DNA from: Teratosphaeria epicoccoides
Taxonomy: Eukaryota > Ascomycota > Dothideomycetes > Mycosphaerellales > Teratosphaeriaceae
DNA length: 64,000 bases
Direction: 5' to 3'
NCBI GenBank assembly: GCA_021401465.1
Contig: JADDMT010000065.1
Location: 110,167 to 174,166, forward strand
Below, piece after piece: positions 9,578-22,327 of the stretch (the first letter of the stretch is position 1; each line of letters starts with the position of its first letter). The notes under the pieces are model-generated. The model was not told the origin of the DNA, ran no database searches, and saw nothing but the letters and a program-made list of their open reading frames with translations. The position numbers and the translations under genes are program-made.

Positions 9578-12306
9578 CTTGTCGAATCCTTTGCGATCGT
9601 GGGAGATCGCTTGGTTGGAGTGACCAGCCAGATTGAAGGTTGAAATTGCGAATGCCTTTGTTCGGCGAGCAGGACCGACTGGGGATGGGGATTGGAGCCA
9701 AGTTGAGGTGGACAAGGTCAACGAATGAAGGGAACAAAGTCAGTGAATGGTGCTTTGGATGGACTGTGATGAATGAAGGTATACTCTCGATGCGGAAGGA
9801 AGCAAAAGGAGTAGTAAACGCCGGGGGCGTCGATGTTAGAAAACGGGCGCTTGTGGAGTGAAGAAGAGAGGGCGGTATATCAGACAGCGAAAAACTTCAA
9901 CGGGTGAGATGCAGGTAGCCCGAAGGCGCACTTCTGGCTGCGGGAGGAGGATCAATTGGGCAACATTTGGTCGGGACTTTTGACAATGGTCACCCGACAG
10001 ATTGACCCGGTCCGGACAAGAGCTGCGTTCGACAATGACCGCAGCCATCGAGCGTCTGGTACACCAGAGCAATAAACCTTGCCCGTTTCATGAATATGCA
10101 CCCCTGAGCCCTGTCGTCTGGGACGCGCTAAGTCGCCGCCAGTCAGGGCCCTACAGGCGAGAAAAACGCCGATCTAGCACAGGCTGGCAGAGATCGACCA
10201 GCTTGTACCTGGTCGTGGGCTCGCCGTTGCTTTGATCTAAAACAGATCTCCGCTGCAGGTGTTCAGGAGTTGCATCGCTCAATTATTCGTCTCTTTGTAA
10301 TGCTTTTTGCCCATGTCAATCGTTGGCGAGGCTAGACGCGAATGCAGGCATACACATGTGAAATCGGGGAGGTCGGAGATCTCATGCGCGCCATCTGCCG
10401 AGTCTGCCGTTCTATCCATTTGCTACGGACATGAGTCTTTCTGAGCTGGCAAGCTCTTCACCTGTTGCATTGAGTGGCATTAAGTCTGTACCAATAGTCA
10501 ATCACTAGAGGGCTCAGATCACAGACGAGCTGTTGCAACAGTGCAGCCGGCAATCTGAATCATCCAGTATTGGTCCTTCGCCATATCGACGTCTCATATT
10601 CGAGAGTATATCGACTCAGAAATCAGGAAAGAGAGTTTCCAAGTTCGCGACACTGCGCATTCGACTTTCCATCCCAATTTCACAACGTGCGTGCTATGCC
10701 GAGTTAGATGACAATCGCACGCGGGACTGTCTGCATTATTACCAGCATTAGCGTGTTTCTCGCGAGTGGCTGGCCAATACTGGAGCTGTTAAAGTATGAG
10801 CGAAGCATTTGACGGCGACCTGGAAAACCGAGATGGCAAAATTTGTTTACCTCCACACGACTGTGTCTGAGGGGCCGTGCGGTGCATGGATTAGTCCACC
10901 CTTTGCAATCTCGGTCCAGGCTCAGTAGTAGTCTTGCTCGCAGGAAGAATCGAGAACACAAATCAGGAAACCCCATTCAGCACCATGTCATTCATGTGCT
11001 GATGTGTGATGGCGGGCAAGTCCCAGCCCTGCACTCGTGTCGATGTGCCCACGTGAGTCGTGCTGGTGAACCATGGGTAAGAGTAGGGAGAATAAGAGTT
11101 TTGTACTCTCCGTGATAGAACTTCGTGCTCTCCCTGTTCTTTTCGGTGAACCGTAAGCGGCCCTTTCGACCGGGGGAAATAACGTGTAGTATCATCCTTG
11201 AGCTCAGGCGAGGACCTGCGGACTTGTGCGGGCAATGCTTGGTAGGTAGCTAGTGGCAGATTTATCAGAATGCTGGTCGAGGATCGTCATTGTCACAGCC
11301 CAATCGCTAAAGTGGCCGTCTTAGTGCAACTTTCGACATGATCCAAGCACGCTCGATGCTGGGGAACGTGTGTCCATAGAGGCGCAGATCGTCGTCGATG
11401 ACAGAGCACACTGCGTATTGTCGTGGACGGAAGCGCAACCCGTCTGCTGTGTCACGAACGATGATGTGCTGTAGACAAGCGATGACGGTGTCCGCACCGC
11501 AGCCATGGACCTGACACTGGAGGCGTCTGAGGCGGAAGCGGGATAGGGCAGGTAGACGCCCGTCCAGGAGTCAAGGCCACTCAACGATCTGCTCTGTGGG
11601 CACATGCAGCCCCAAACGCAGGACAGGCGGCACGATATCCGCATACCCAGCCCGTTCGACCGCCAAGCAAGTCCCATGACAGTGATGATCCCCACTTGAC
11701 GCAGCGCACGGTGGAGCCAGACAGCACCGGTGACCTGTCTACGAAGTACTACTGTCACCTGTGTGCCTGGGTGCAGCAGAAACAGTCCACAAAAGGCAAT
11801 CCAACGACTCCCGATGAGAGGAGAAGCGCACGAATACCACTGATACCGTGATACCGCGCTCAGGGGCAAGCGGCCAAACTTTGACCCAAACCGGGTTCGC
11901 AACAACGGCGCCGTCGTGATCGTAGCTTGCTTAGTTTACTTCGCAAACTCTTATTATTAGCCGGGCGGTACCTGCAGACGAAGCCTCGGCTAGTGCATGA
12001 GCCGATCTGCCAATCAACTCGGGGTGTCATCCCTTCCGCCAGGTTTGTAGCTCCTACGTCTGGGGTGCCTGTTCCTGCAAGTGCTTCGTACACTTCCCAT
12101 TGCGGATTCTTTCGTTGGAGACGACATTCGTTTCTATCCAATTTGACAATGTCCTTGCCAGACGCTTTGTTCGCGCATTGACAAGTTGGAGTTCACAGGA
12201 CGACACGGCTTTGTTGCTTTAATAATCACACACACGCTCCTTAGATTGCCATACCATGAAACGAATGTTTTGCTAACCTCACCTCGAGCTCTGTCAGCTT
12301 GTTTGC
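9578..12306. other. 2.7-kb gene-poor spacer
   Basis: Divergent upstream region of the ABCG gene and the cofactor-sulfurase-like gene. Open frames up to 194 codons occur (11321..11905 minus) but show no family motif, no coding-type third-position bias and poor starts. A loose triple TGATACC motif lies near 11834-11855. Otherwise nothing supported. Confidence 0.45.
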
Positions 12307-14554
12307 ATGGCAATGGATGCTCCAGGACAGTTCCTCGACGCGCTACCATCGCATCCATCAGCATTCGAAGTCTTTCCGCGGCGTGGCTCCAGCATCACTT
12401 CGGCGAAGCGATCGCCAAACAATGCAAGAATCCCCTTCGTCAACAGCGCACAATCTTCAGCAGAAAACCTCTCTTCGACAGGCTCAGACGTTGGCCATGA
12501 GCTCGAATATCAGACCGACGATACAACACCACCCTCATCAGACTCACATCCGGACGACATGGAGAGCGACGATGTGGAGGATTTCAGAGATCGGGAGTAC
12601 CCCCAATTGAAAGGCAAAATCTACCTTGATCATGGCGGAACGACAGTATGTGCAATCTCGTGGTATTCCACAAAGGACTGAAATTGACGATTCCCAGCTA
12701 TATTCAAAGAGTCTCGTTGAAGAATTCTCTGCGGACCTCATCTCCAACCTCTATGGCAACCCACATTCGGCTTCATCCCCATCAGCGCTCGCGGGTCATC
12801 GGGTCGACGCGATAAGAGAACGTGCCTTACGCTTCTTCGGCGCCGACCCAGCAGAGTTTGACCTAGTATTCGTCGCTAATGCGACGGCAGCAATCAAGCT
12901 GGTCATTGATTGCTTTAGAGACCACGCGGCCGCCAGCAATACTCCGGTCTGGTACGGTTACCATAGAGATGCACACACATCGCTTGTCGGTGTTCGAGAG
13001 GTAACGAAGATGCATAGATGTTTCACAAGTGATGAGGAGGTGGATATCTGGATCAACAGCGGCGGCCTTGGCGGGCCTCGTGCTCGACAGCTGGGACTCT
13101 TTGCATATCCGGGCCAGTCTAACATGACTGGCAGAAGATTACCCTTGAGCTGGCCAAGAAGGATTCGGAAGTCGATGCATAAGGCGGCCACATACACCCT
13201 CCTCGACGCCGCTGCCCTCGCAAGTACAGCTCCCCTGGACTTGTCCGATCCTGCCACAGCTCCAGACTTTGTCGCGCTCTCATTCTACAAGATATTCGGG
13301 TTTCCGAATATTGGGGCACTCATAGTACGTAAAGGATCTGCCCACGTCTTGGAGCACCGGAGATATTTTGGTGGTGGCACAGTGGAAATGATCATCTCCA
13401 TCCACGATGTGTGGCATGCTAAGAAGGAAACCTCCCTTCACGATCGACTAGAGGACGGCACTCTACCATTTCACTCAATCTTTGCATTGGATCATGCGAT
13501 AAATGTTCACGAACGATTGTACGGCCAGTATGGGCAACACCCAATGAAGTACATTTCTCAACATACCGCTCAATTAGGCAAGCAGCTATACGACGGACTC
13601 TCCGGGCTCAAGCATCACAATGGTCTACCTGTATGCCAGATCTACAAAGACGACAATGCTGTTTACGGCGATCCATCGGTGCAAGGAGCTACGATTGCCT
13701 TCAACGTTCGAAAGTCGGACGGCACAAATGTGGGCTTCGAGGTTGTGGAGCAGGCAGCCGACGACCGTGGCATCTACGTACGCAGCGGGTCTCTGTGCAA
13801 CCCGGGTGGCGTCGCAACTTACTTGAACTGGTCGCCAGCAGAGATGAGAGCGGCATTTGCGGCCGGCCACCGCTGCTCGCATCCCATTCAGACAATGCTG
13901 GGCAAACCAACCGGTGTGGTTCGGGTGAGCCTCGGTGCAATGAGCACATCTAACGACGTGCAGACTTTCATTAGATTCTTGGACGAGGTCTATGCGGGAC
14001 GCGCCAACCAGGAACGAACCTCGCAGTCGGCGCACGCGTCGACGCATCCAGGCTTATCAATGCCATTGTCTCCACCGGCTACACCAGGTCCCAAACGCAA
14101 AAACAATCCTCTCAATATTTCGCATGGCCTGTTGTTGTCTAGCGGTAGCTCTCCGCCAAGCACGACGGGCACTGGCACATCGACAGACGCGCTCTGGTCA
14201 GAGAAGACAGCAGCACCCTCATCACACCCCACAGGAACGGACAAACCAAAAAATCCACCTTTCGTCCCGTCTGAATATCGAAGAAAACCTTGGGAAGAAC
14301 AATTCCGAGCACAAGCATCGGCAAGTTCCGGCATGGAAGTGAAGAGTCGAGAAACTGAAGGTGGCAGTGTCGCGTCACAATATCAAGCAAATCCGACTCC
14401 AAGCATCAAGGCTCGGAAATTCGGAAGGAGTGTCGTGAATCTGCTCCGCACAAAGTCACATATCAACGATGCCAGGTACGAAGAACCTCCATTGCCCAAT
14501 TGGCGGCCTTACGGCGAAACACACCCTCACGAACCTCAGTGGCCTAACGAATGA
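12307..14554 (+). CDS. molybdenum cofactor sulfurase-like PLP enzyme without MOSC domain
   Basis: Exons 12307..12645 and 12698..14554 give 731 residues; the 52-bp intron (GTATGT...CCCAG) falls after DHGGTT, restoring DHGGTTLYSKSLVEEF and SNLYGNPHS. This is the class-V aminotransferase (NifS-like) fold of Mo-cofactor sulfurases. The PLP-binding lysine is K311 in SFYKIFGFPNIGALIVR, and the persulfide cysteine is C480 in VRSGSLCNPGG. These enzymes move sulfur from cysteine onto the Mo cofactor of xanthine dehydrogenase and aldehyde oxidase. Canonical HxB/ABA3 proteins carry a C-terminal MOSC domain; here, after about residue 555, the chain is Ser/Pro/Thr-rich disorder ending in a short basic segment. 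It may be a desulfurase with a different acceptor or a partner protein supplying MOSC. Confidence 0.85.
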
Positions 14555-17500
14555 GTCTCATAAATAGACTTGCGACTTTGCACACAACAGAACTCATGAC
14601 GCCGAATATAAGCGGCAGTCGCTCAGAAAGACACGCCAGTCGAGTCGACAGCTTGGACTCTCGCCAGTCCCGCCTGAGCATGGACAAGGCTCAATTCAGG
14701 ATGAATGTGGAGGCACTCGGGCTTGCAGTGGCATAACCTCCTTGCGGACCAAGAGAAGGCGACTTCTGACCCCCAGTTGAGGTAGCTGGTGAACTCGCAT
14801 CATTGGCTTCTAGGGTCGTATATTTGGAGATATTTGAGCGTTTTATTTGATGATATCCAGCATCGTCGATGGCATCTCTAACGTGGTGGCACCCGACGGG
14901 ACCGGGGCTAGGATTTCAATTTCTATATTGTTTTGTCATTGTAGGTTTGCGGAATGCACTGCTGAAAAAAAGCGCGCGTCAGGGACAGCGGAGAGGTCCA
15001 CGAAGGCAATTGTTGCCACAGCTGTACATAGCACACCAGCAGCTGCAGAGAGCTGGCTTGAGACGGCATTGATCATGAAAATGAAACGATCTCAGCATGA
15101 CTGTTGTGGCTCTGTGTCAACGAATCGCTCTGCGCAGCAATGCAAGTCACCGCGCCTACCGGTGGTATCAGCTAGCACTACTGATACCGCCTTGCGGCTA
15201 TCACGGATCATGTCTGGCAAATGCTCTCCGAAGCCACGACCAGGCATTAGAACGATGGCGCGGCTGGATCACGTCTTCAAGGCTGCAAGAGGCGGCCATG
15301 AGGCTGATAGGCGATACGTCAAACCCGCCTTGGTCGACCTGCATGTCGAGCCGTAACAAACGGGGAGATCGCAGGGCTCGCGGATCTGGGTCCGGCGTCC
15401 TGGGAATAGGAGCATAACCAGGTTGGTGGATTCTTGCAGGACGCAGGTGGAGTGCGTGTGGGCCTTACGCCGCGGCACCGGACTCCGGAGGACGGATGGA
15501 AGCAAGGGAGACCTTGTCTGGCGACTGCATGTTGTGGAACAGGTATGCATCGCAACGCATGCGAGCTCTCACAAATCATTGTTTGAACTTGGAGGTGAAC
15601 ACACCGTGCTGTCACGCACACAGTATTGGCCAGTGACGTGGAGCACAACCGGGTGCTTCGGGAGAGGAAATAGGCATGCTAAGACTCTGGGAGTTGGTTT
15701 CTGTTCGTTCCGAATGCCGATCCTCCAATCTACTTTGACGACTCACGTTCAGAATTACTTCTTTGCTTTTGTTACAGTACGAGTCTCGGTCTAAGTTCGG
15801 ACGCGCCATCGCTCGCAAGACGGTGTCATGTCTGATCCGGATTCTGTCAACGCATCGACCTGCGTCTGGTAGCAGCAGCCTCTTTGATTCCGAGGACGTC
15901 CGCTCTGCGAGGACGTGACATATCACTAGACCGCTCGGGCCCCTCCGCCTGATTGAACGCAACGCGAAGATGACGAAGACCTTTGACAAATTCTTGACTC
16001 CCCGTGAACACTCACGTGATCGGTCCAGCGGCATGGCAGCAGTCTCAGTTGTAAAGATCGTAACATGAGCATAGTGGGCATGTCAATCATACCAAGCGGG
16101 TCCTTTGGTGAATAACGTTTCTCAGTGACTCGCTGAGCTCGCGCAGATATGGCTCCCATTCAAAACGAGGATGCAGGAACATACCGCAAGTACTTTGGTC
16201 CATGCGCGAACCAAAACAACAATCACGCCATCATCAAATACGTTCCTGAGAGGCGCAAACAAGAGCAATTGAATTGCGGGACAGACGCATTAGCAGCGGG
16301 TATTGCGTTCGTCTGCAAAGCCTGCAGCCGGCTCACTTGATCGCCATACTGCACAACTCCCGCCAACAGATCGTCCTCGACTGCAACATGAACGATGTAG
16401 GCTCCAGTCCGGCATACAGGCAGAGCCTGCCGTTCGACCACACATCTCAGACCGGATCCGACGCCGAGACTTGCTCTCAAGCTTCATGTAACTGCAGAGC
16501 ATACCCCGCACGACCCTGGCTGCAGGAATCACTCGGTCTGGTTGTGAGTAGCAGCAGTTCGATATTAGAAGCATCTCTGGCTCTGCCGTAAAAGACGTCA
16601 GCAATATCAGCCTCCTCGAGGTCAGGTTCTGCTGCACGCGGCGACACGAACGTTACCCGAGGCGCTTGCTACCGTCTCAACCGGCGTCTTTGCCAGTGTC
16701 CGGCCAATGCAATCATAGTTCCAAACCGCCCTTGTGATGAATGGCAGTATGTTTTGCCTTGTCGAGTTGGACCAGAAGATCTTGATGGGGCCACTTCCTC
16801 GTGCAGTAGATGTGTTTACTCGGCATGCAACCAGTCTGGCCGTCAATGATAGTCCCAAGCGGCATGAGTGATTGATGGCAATATGCTTTGCATTGGCGAA
16901 GTTGGAGCGAAAGGTGCAGTGGCTGCATCTACAACCAATGCACCTGGTCCGATCGGTTGCGCACTCGCCTCTTCGGCAGGGTGGCAGAGTGGAAGCCTGC
17001 TTGAGCCCGTCATCTACGGCCCTTGCGAACAATCCCGATCGTGTCGACACGTCGAGCTCGACTTTGACAAGTGTCTTGGGCTTGAGGTGTTTGTTCGAAA
17101 CACACGTTTGCAAAGTCAACCAAAGGCCTGGGACAGCTCGACCATGGCCAGCTGCTAACGTGGACGGCACGTGGCGACCTGGGCTGTGCCACATTGAGCC
17201 AGTCCGGCATGATGCGGCGACAGTTGCAACGGCAGTCCCGCTGATGAGTATGTCTTGTTGTGTGTTCATTGCAAAGCTTCTCAATTCGTTCATTACAGTT
17301 GGTCGGGTTCGCGCTTGCGCCTGTATGCTGTCATTTAGAGACTATTCTGAGCCATGTGACTGCTGACGAGCAGGCTTTGCACGCAGTCGCACCAGATAAC
17401 CACAACGATATTGGCAACATCACGCCGCTCGCAATGTTGAATCGCAGCGAACAGAGGTGCATCACCTCCTCGTGAGCGCCATTGATCAGTCACACGATGC

Positions 17501-17826
17501 TCGGTAGGGCCGATGCGGTTGCCTTGCGATTAGTGGTAGACGCACTTGAAGCATGGTGTCTCCAAAGCGCGGCGATTGGTGGCTGATCAGAGCTTGGTAC
17601 CGGAGCGAGTTGATGTCGGCCCGGACCGCGACGGCGAGGACAGCCAAGGCTATACGAGATGGCAGTAGGTTGCGGCAGTCGTCGTTGACGCGAGTGTATG
17701 CAATAATACAAGATACAATGCAATCTCATGCCTCGTTGTGGTCGCCGCCATGCTGTTGCTGGATCTGTATTCAACCCATGTTCCTTACGCGCCATGCAAC
17801 CCCGAGCTGCGCTCTCAAGTGTCTAC
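14555..17826. other. 3.3-kb gene-poor spacer with imperfect repeats
   Basis: Lies between the sulfurase-like gene and the 3' end of NCR1. Open frames (for example 16622..17293 minus, 223 codons) lack motifs and coding bias. Two structures are visible: an 11-bp inverted repeat at 15161-15191 and a diverged ~38-bp direct repeat near 16740 and 16870. A 63-codon frame at 16149 begins with a reasonable ATG but resembles nothing. Confidence 0.45.
15161..15191. repeat. 11-bp inverted repeat with 9-bp loop
   Basis: GGTGGTATCAG at 15161-15171 and CTGATACCGCC at 15181-15191 are reverse complements with one mismatch. Either a transcribed hairpin or a dyad protein-binding site; nothing nearby decides. 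Confidence 0.6.
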
Positions 17827-20800
17827 TTAGTACTCATCACTATCATACTCTTCATCCGGCAACAGCGCCCTATACCTCCGGCTCGCCAAGTCCTGCTCCA
17901 ACCCTCCATCGCTCTCAGGGTCGACGTAGCCTACAGAACAAGCGTCAGTCCTCTCGTCCAGCACTATCACGATGAACGTGTGTGAACTCACCTCGACCCC
18001 CAAAAAGCGACAACGCAACCGGCAAAAACACCAGTGCATGGACCGCCGCCCAAAGTACCAGTGCCAACCAAACCCTGAAATAATAAATCTCAAAAATCTT
18101 CGACCGCGTAAATGCAAGCACAAACACCCCCAACAACTTTGTAATCGTAATTCCACTGAACACACTGCCTCCAACATTGACCAGCGCCGCCCAAGCCCTT
18201 GCCTCCTTTCCTTCCGCTCCAAACCTCCTGACCTGCTGCCTGAATTGACTCGGCGCACGCTCCAAGATCGAAACGCTTGGGATTGTGAAAGCGCGTGCAA
18301 TGTGCGCGCAGAACTCCACGCCGATACCTACGCAGATGATGATGTTGACAAGGCTGACGGCGTTGAGGGAGACGCCGACGAGGGCCATGGTGCCGCAGAT
18401 GTCGACTACGATCATGGCGACTGTGATTGTGACTACGATGCCCGTCGTTAGTGAGCCGAGGAGCAGGCATGTGAGGACCAGAATGAATGCCAGCGCAGCG
18501 CCGACGAGCGCGGTCGCGAGCCGGACGATGGAGGCATATTGGTCGAAAAAAATGTAGAACTTGCTGTACGGGAAGACGTCGATGCCTTCGTTGTTGTCCT
18601 TAATCTCGTTCGCGACCCGTCGGGCAGAGGCATAAGCAGCGATGAAGTCTTCCTGGCTTCTCAGTGGGGTATGCGCAGTCCTGAAGTGAGAGGCCAGGAC
18701 TGTGGTCTTGTTAGTATTCAGCACCACGGCGTCAGCATATGGAGCTTGACCTCCAAGACTGCAGTCTTCGTTTGTTGGACTCCGAAGCCACTTGTCCGCG
18801 TAGTGAAGGAACTCCTGACCTTCAGGCATACCGTAGAGTGTCACATTCCACGGTGGTTGCCTGTCATCAAAGCAGACGGACCCGTCTTCCTCAACACAGC
18901 AATTCTCCAATGCCGGATTGAGCCATTGTAGGTAGTCATCTACCCAGCTCGCGGTGGCGTCCGCGATGTATGATGTCTGCGGCCTCTTGCGTTCTTGCTC
19001 GAGCACATTAGCCAGCGAGAATGACTTGCAGGTCGAGAAACGGCCACACAGCTCTTGCTGCCTCGTCCTATCTGTGGCATTGACGTTGCGCGTGACGAAG
19101 TATACGGGCGGTCCAGCTCCGAAAAAGTCGTAAAGGTCGTTGAAGTAATCGATCAAATAGCTGTCCGACGGAATGGCGATCCTCTGGTCGAGACCGAGCT
19201 GCACTTCGGGGAGCAATGCAATGCCAGCCGCGAAGAGCCCAAGGAATACCGTCATGATCACGACTCTTGTCTTGTTGCCCAGTATAGCAGGTGCATACGT
19301 CTTGCGAATAAATCGACTCAGCCAGCCTTCTTCCTCTACGCCAGAGAAAGGAGCCTCGCCATAGCCGTTGCCCTTTACTCGTATGCAAGGCACGCAGTCT
19401 GCTCGACCAGCTTCTACCCTCTTCTGATTCAAGGAGAGCACTGATACGAACATGGTGACCTGTAGGAGCGCGTTGATGAATACAGCACCGGCAGCGTAGG
19501 CCGCAAAGTTCCTGACAGCCGGCATGCCCACAGCAGCGCCAAGTGCAAACGCGACAGTTTCCGTAGATGCGGACAGCAAGATACTCGGGCCCATCCTCCC
19601 AAGCGCTCTCGCCACTCTGTCCTCCACACTCTCGTCCGCATGGCTGATGTTGACACGCTCGAATTCGTGCACGATCAAAAAAATATTGTCCACACCGACC
19701 GCCAAAACCAGGAATGGAATGACTTCTGCGATTATCAATGTAGCCTTGACACCAGCCGCTGCGAACAATCCCACTGAAGCCGTGACAGACATCAGCACGA
19801 TGACGATGCCCACGATACCCAACAAGAACTTGCTCTGGACTAGCGCCTGTGTTGGGTTCCGCAAGACCATAGTAGTCGTCACTGTGGTTGCTCCAAGTGC
19901 AAGAGACGCGTAGAAGAACATCACAATGTAAGACACCACCACAATCTTGGCATCCGTGTTGGTGTTCTTGTTCAGTTCCTGCTCCAAGGATATCTCCGTG
20001 TTGAAGCTCAACCTGAGACCCTTCTCCTCGGCCTCATGCTGAATGTCTTTGAGAAGACGCTTCGCGGACTCTTCCCACTCCTCTGCCTTCTCTAGATTTT
20101 CGTCTACAGGATTGTAGTTCTTCACGACCCACGTCGTGATTAACGCCTTTGCATCCGTCACTGGCTCAGAAGAGTAATTGTAACCACCAAGCAATCGCTG
20201 GATGGGAAGTGGTTGGCCAAAGTCCGGAAGACAGTTGGTAGGCGTGTCTGCACAATCCTGGATCTGGCTCGCCCAATCGTCTGGATCGATCTGACCAAAA
20301 GACCCTCCGAAGTACTGCGTCAAAGACTGTGTCACACAGACATCGCCAGTAGGCTTATAACACACATCGTTCAGAGTGTGACCGTGGCCCTGAGACTTGA
20401 GCCGAGAGACTCGAAGCTCAACATCGAACCACCATCTCAACGTCTCATACGAGAGGACTGGACCCGTGTCGTTGACCAAGAAAGCCTGCTCAGCCCGGAA
20501 GAACGGACCGAAGTTGGTGTCGAAGAACTCCTTCTCCCTTGCCGCATCACTGTCAGGCGCCACCCAGAGCTTCACGGGATCGGTCTCCACTGCAAAGCGA
20601 ATCCATCCCAGACTCAGCAGAGCAACGACCACAACCGCACTTCCAATGGTGATGCCAGGGAAACTTGCGCAAGTCCTCGCCAGCCTGCGGAAAGCCTTGT
20701 CGCAATACGTGTTAAGCCAGTACCCTTTACTGGGCTTTTCCCACCCAGCCATGCCCGGTGCGCCTGCGTGCAAGATGTCACCTTCGTCATCCTCATCATC

Positions 20801-21745
20801 GACCGTGCTGTCTCTGAGAAGCTGCAATCGTTCGTTCTTCGCTCGCCTATGCTTGGCCGCTGCGACATGACCCGAGATGGCAAGAACAAGCAGCGTGATG
20901 AAAGCACTGTACACAATGATGATTCCGAAGCTCAGACAGGGAAGCAGTCCCACATGACACTCTTCCTTCGCCTCAACCTCTGGAAGCGCAGGACAGGTGG
21001 CTTCGCAATCCACGCATGCGCAACGCCACTGCTCGTCACTGCTGTTGCAGGCTTTTGGATCGGAGACTACTGTCTTCATGTCTTCAAAATCCCGCGTGCT
21101 GGGCCGTGGGAAGTTGATTTGGAATGGACTCCCCAAGAATGGCTTCTTGTCCCCGAGGAATTTGAGAAGCTGGGTATAATTCTTTGCTCCGCCGCCGATG
21201 AAGTCGATGGCCTTTCCTCCCGTTGCACCAAATTTGACATCTTTGCAGCTGTCATAGAATCCGGTTCCATAGTCATCGCTGACGAGCTGATCAAGCTCGG
21301 TGACCAGAAATTTGCTTCCCTTCGGCACCGTCTGTGTAACGTTTACGAACAGACTCTGGTCGGGCGAACACGTGAACGTACAGAAGAGATCGTAGAAGTT
21401 CTTCTTGCACGCCGGACACGCGCTGATGATGCCCTTCGCCTTGTCCAAGTTGCTCTTCAACGTGGCGACCTGCTCCTCTTTACAACACACCTTCTTGTCT
21501 TCCCATTCACCCCCGCAAACATCCACGATGGTCTTCCGCAAATCGCTCTCCGGTTCCTCTGCCAACCCATTATCCGGACAGGGCAACTGGGATCCAAAGA
21601 TGGACTGACTGCCGCAATGCCCTCGGATCGCACATCGACCAGCTTCATGTTTGACAGTCAGATCTGGACTGCCTGATGGCTTCGGCGCGGTGGCGGATGT
21701 CAGGACGGGGAGCGCCGCCCAAGGCAGGAGCGGCGACCACCTCAT
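17827..21745 (-). CDS. NCR1: Niemann-Pick C1-related sterol transporter
   Basis: Two exons (17992..21745 and 17827..17930) give 1285 residues; the 61-bp intron (GTGAGT...TGTAG) lies near the C-terminus between LSLFGGRG and YVDPESDGG. ATG 21745 begins a signal peptide (MRWSPLLPWAALPVLTSATA). The Cys-rich luminal sterol-binding domain follows (RCAIRGHCG, KVCCKEEQ, CPACKKNFYDLFCTFTCSPDQS). After the first membrane span comes a luminal loop, then a sterol-sensing domain around residues 595-770 (VVVSYIVMFFYASLALG, AVGVDNIFLIVHEFERVN, LSASTETVAFALGA), a second Cys-rich luminal loop (ENCCVEEDGSVCFDD) and a Patched-like permease half (VGIGVEFCAHIARAF). NPC1 proteins move sterols out of the vacuole/late endosome. 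Exon 2 adds an acidic cytosolic tail ending DEEYDSDEY. Confidence 0.95.
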
Positions 21746-22327
21746 TGTTGTCGTTGTAGTAGAGACTCGAAAGAGCAGTCCTGGTGGGAAGGTATGTCGC
21801 GTGGACACCCGATCTGCAGACCCGCCAAGCTTCTCTCCGATCGACTCCTGACACTCAAGTCCAGCTCGAGACGAGAAGCTCCGGGGTATATGCTGTGCTC
21901 AAATGTCTGGTGTATCCGGGAGTATCGTTTTGCCTACGGCAGTCACGCCCCAAACGCCAACCTGGAGGATGATGAGCGGATGACCTAATCATGCATTTGC
22001 ACCCCGCCTAGACCTGTTCCTGCCATGTGAGTGGCTGGAGTTTGCATTAATTGAGCCACACCTGATATCGACGCAAACGCTGGCAACAATGCGTCGAAGT
22101 ACAATTGCGCAAATTCATATTACATAGTCGAATACAGCTACTTACTGATGTAAGCCTGTTGAATACGAAGCCTCCATCTTCTTGCTCTGCTCAACACTTT
22201 TTCTATCGGTACCAGAACTTTCAATACAGCGCACATGGTATATTGCATTCAAGCAAGCATCAGCCGTGCCCGACTCCATGCGCCCACCCCTTTCACCAAA
22301 TCTTGGCGTCTTGAACGACAGCATGAA
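21746..22327. other. intergenic spacer, NCR1 upstream region
   Basis: 582 bp between the start of NCR1 and the 3' end of the DUF2433 gene, both on the minus strand. It should hold the NCR1 promoter and the DUF2433 terminator. No TATA box or repeat stands out. Confidence 0.5.

Noticed and set aside
11321..11905. 194-codon minus-strand frame
   Set aside because: No motif, Cys/Ser/Arg-rich chance composition, no coding-type third-position bias.
16149..16340. 63-codon frame starting MAPIQNEDAGTYRKYFG
   Set aside because: Plausible start but no homology, no splice continuation and no codon bias; too little to call a gene.
16622..17293. 223-codon minus-strand frame with many cysteines
   Set aside because: Contains the diverged direct repeat, no signal peptide and no recognisable domain.
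20213..21676. 487-codon plus-strand open frame
   Set aside because: Antisense to NCR1, whose minus-strand protein has full NPC1 motifs; the plus frame has none.
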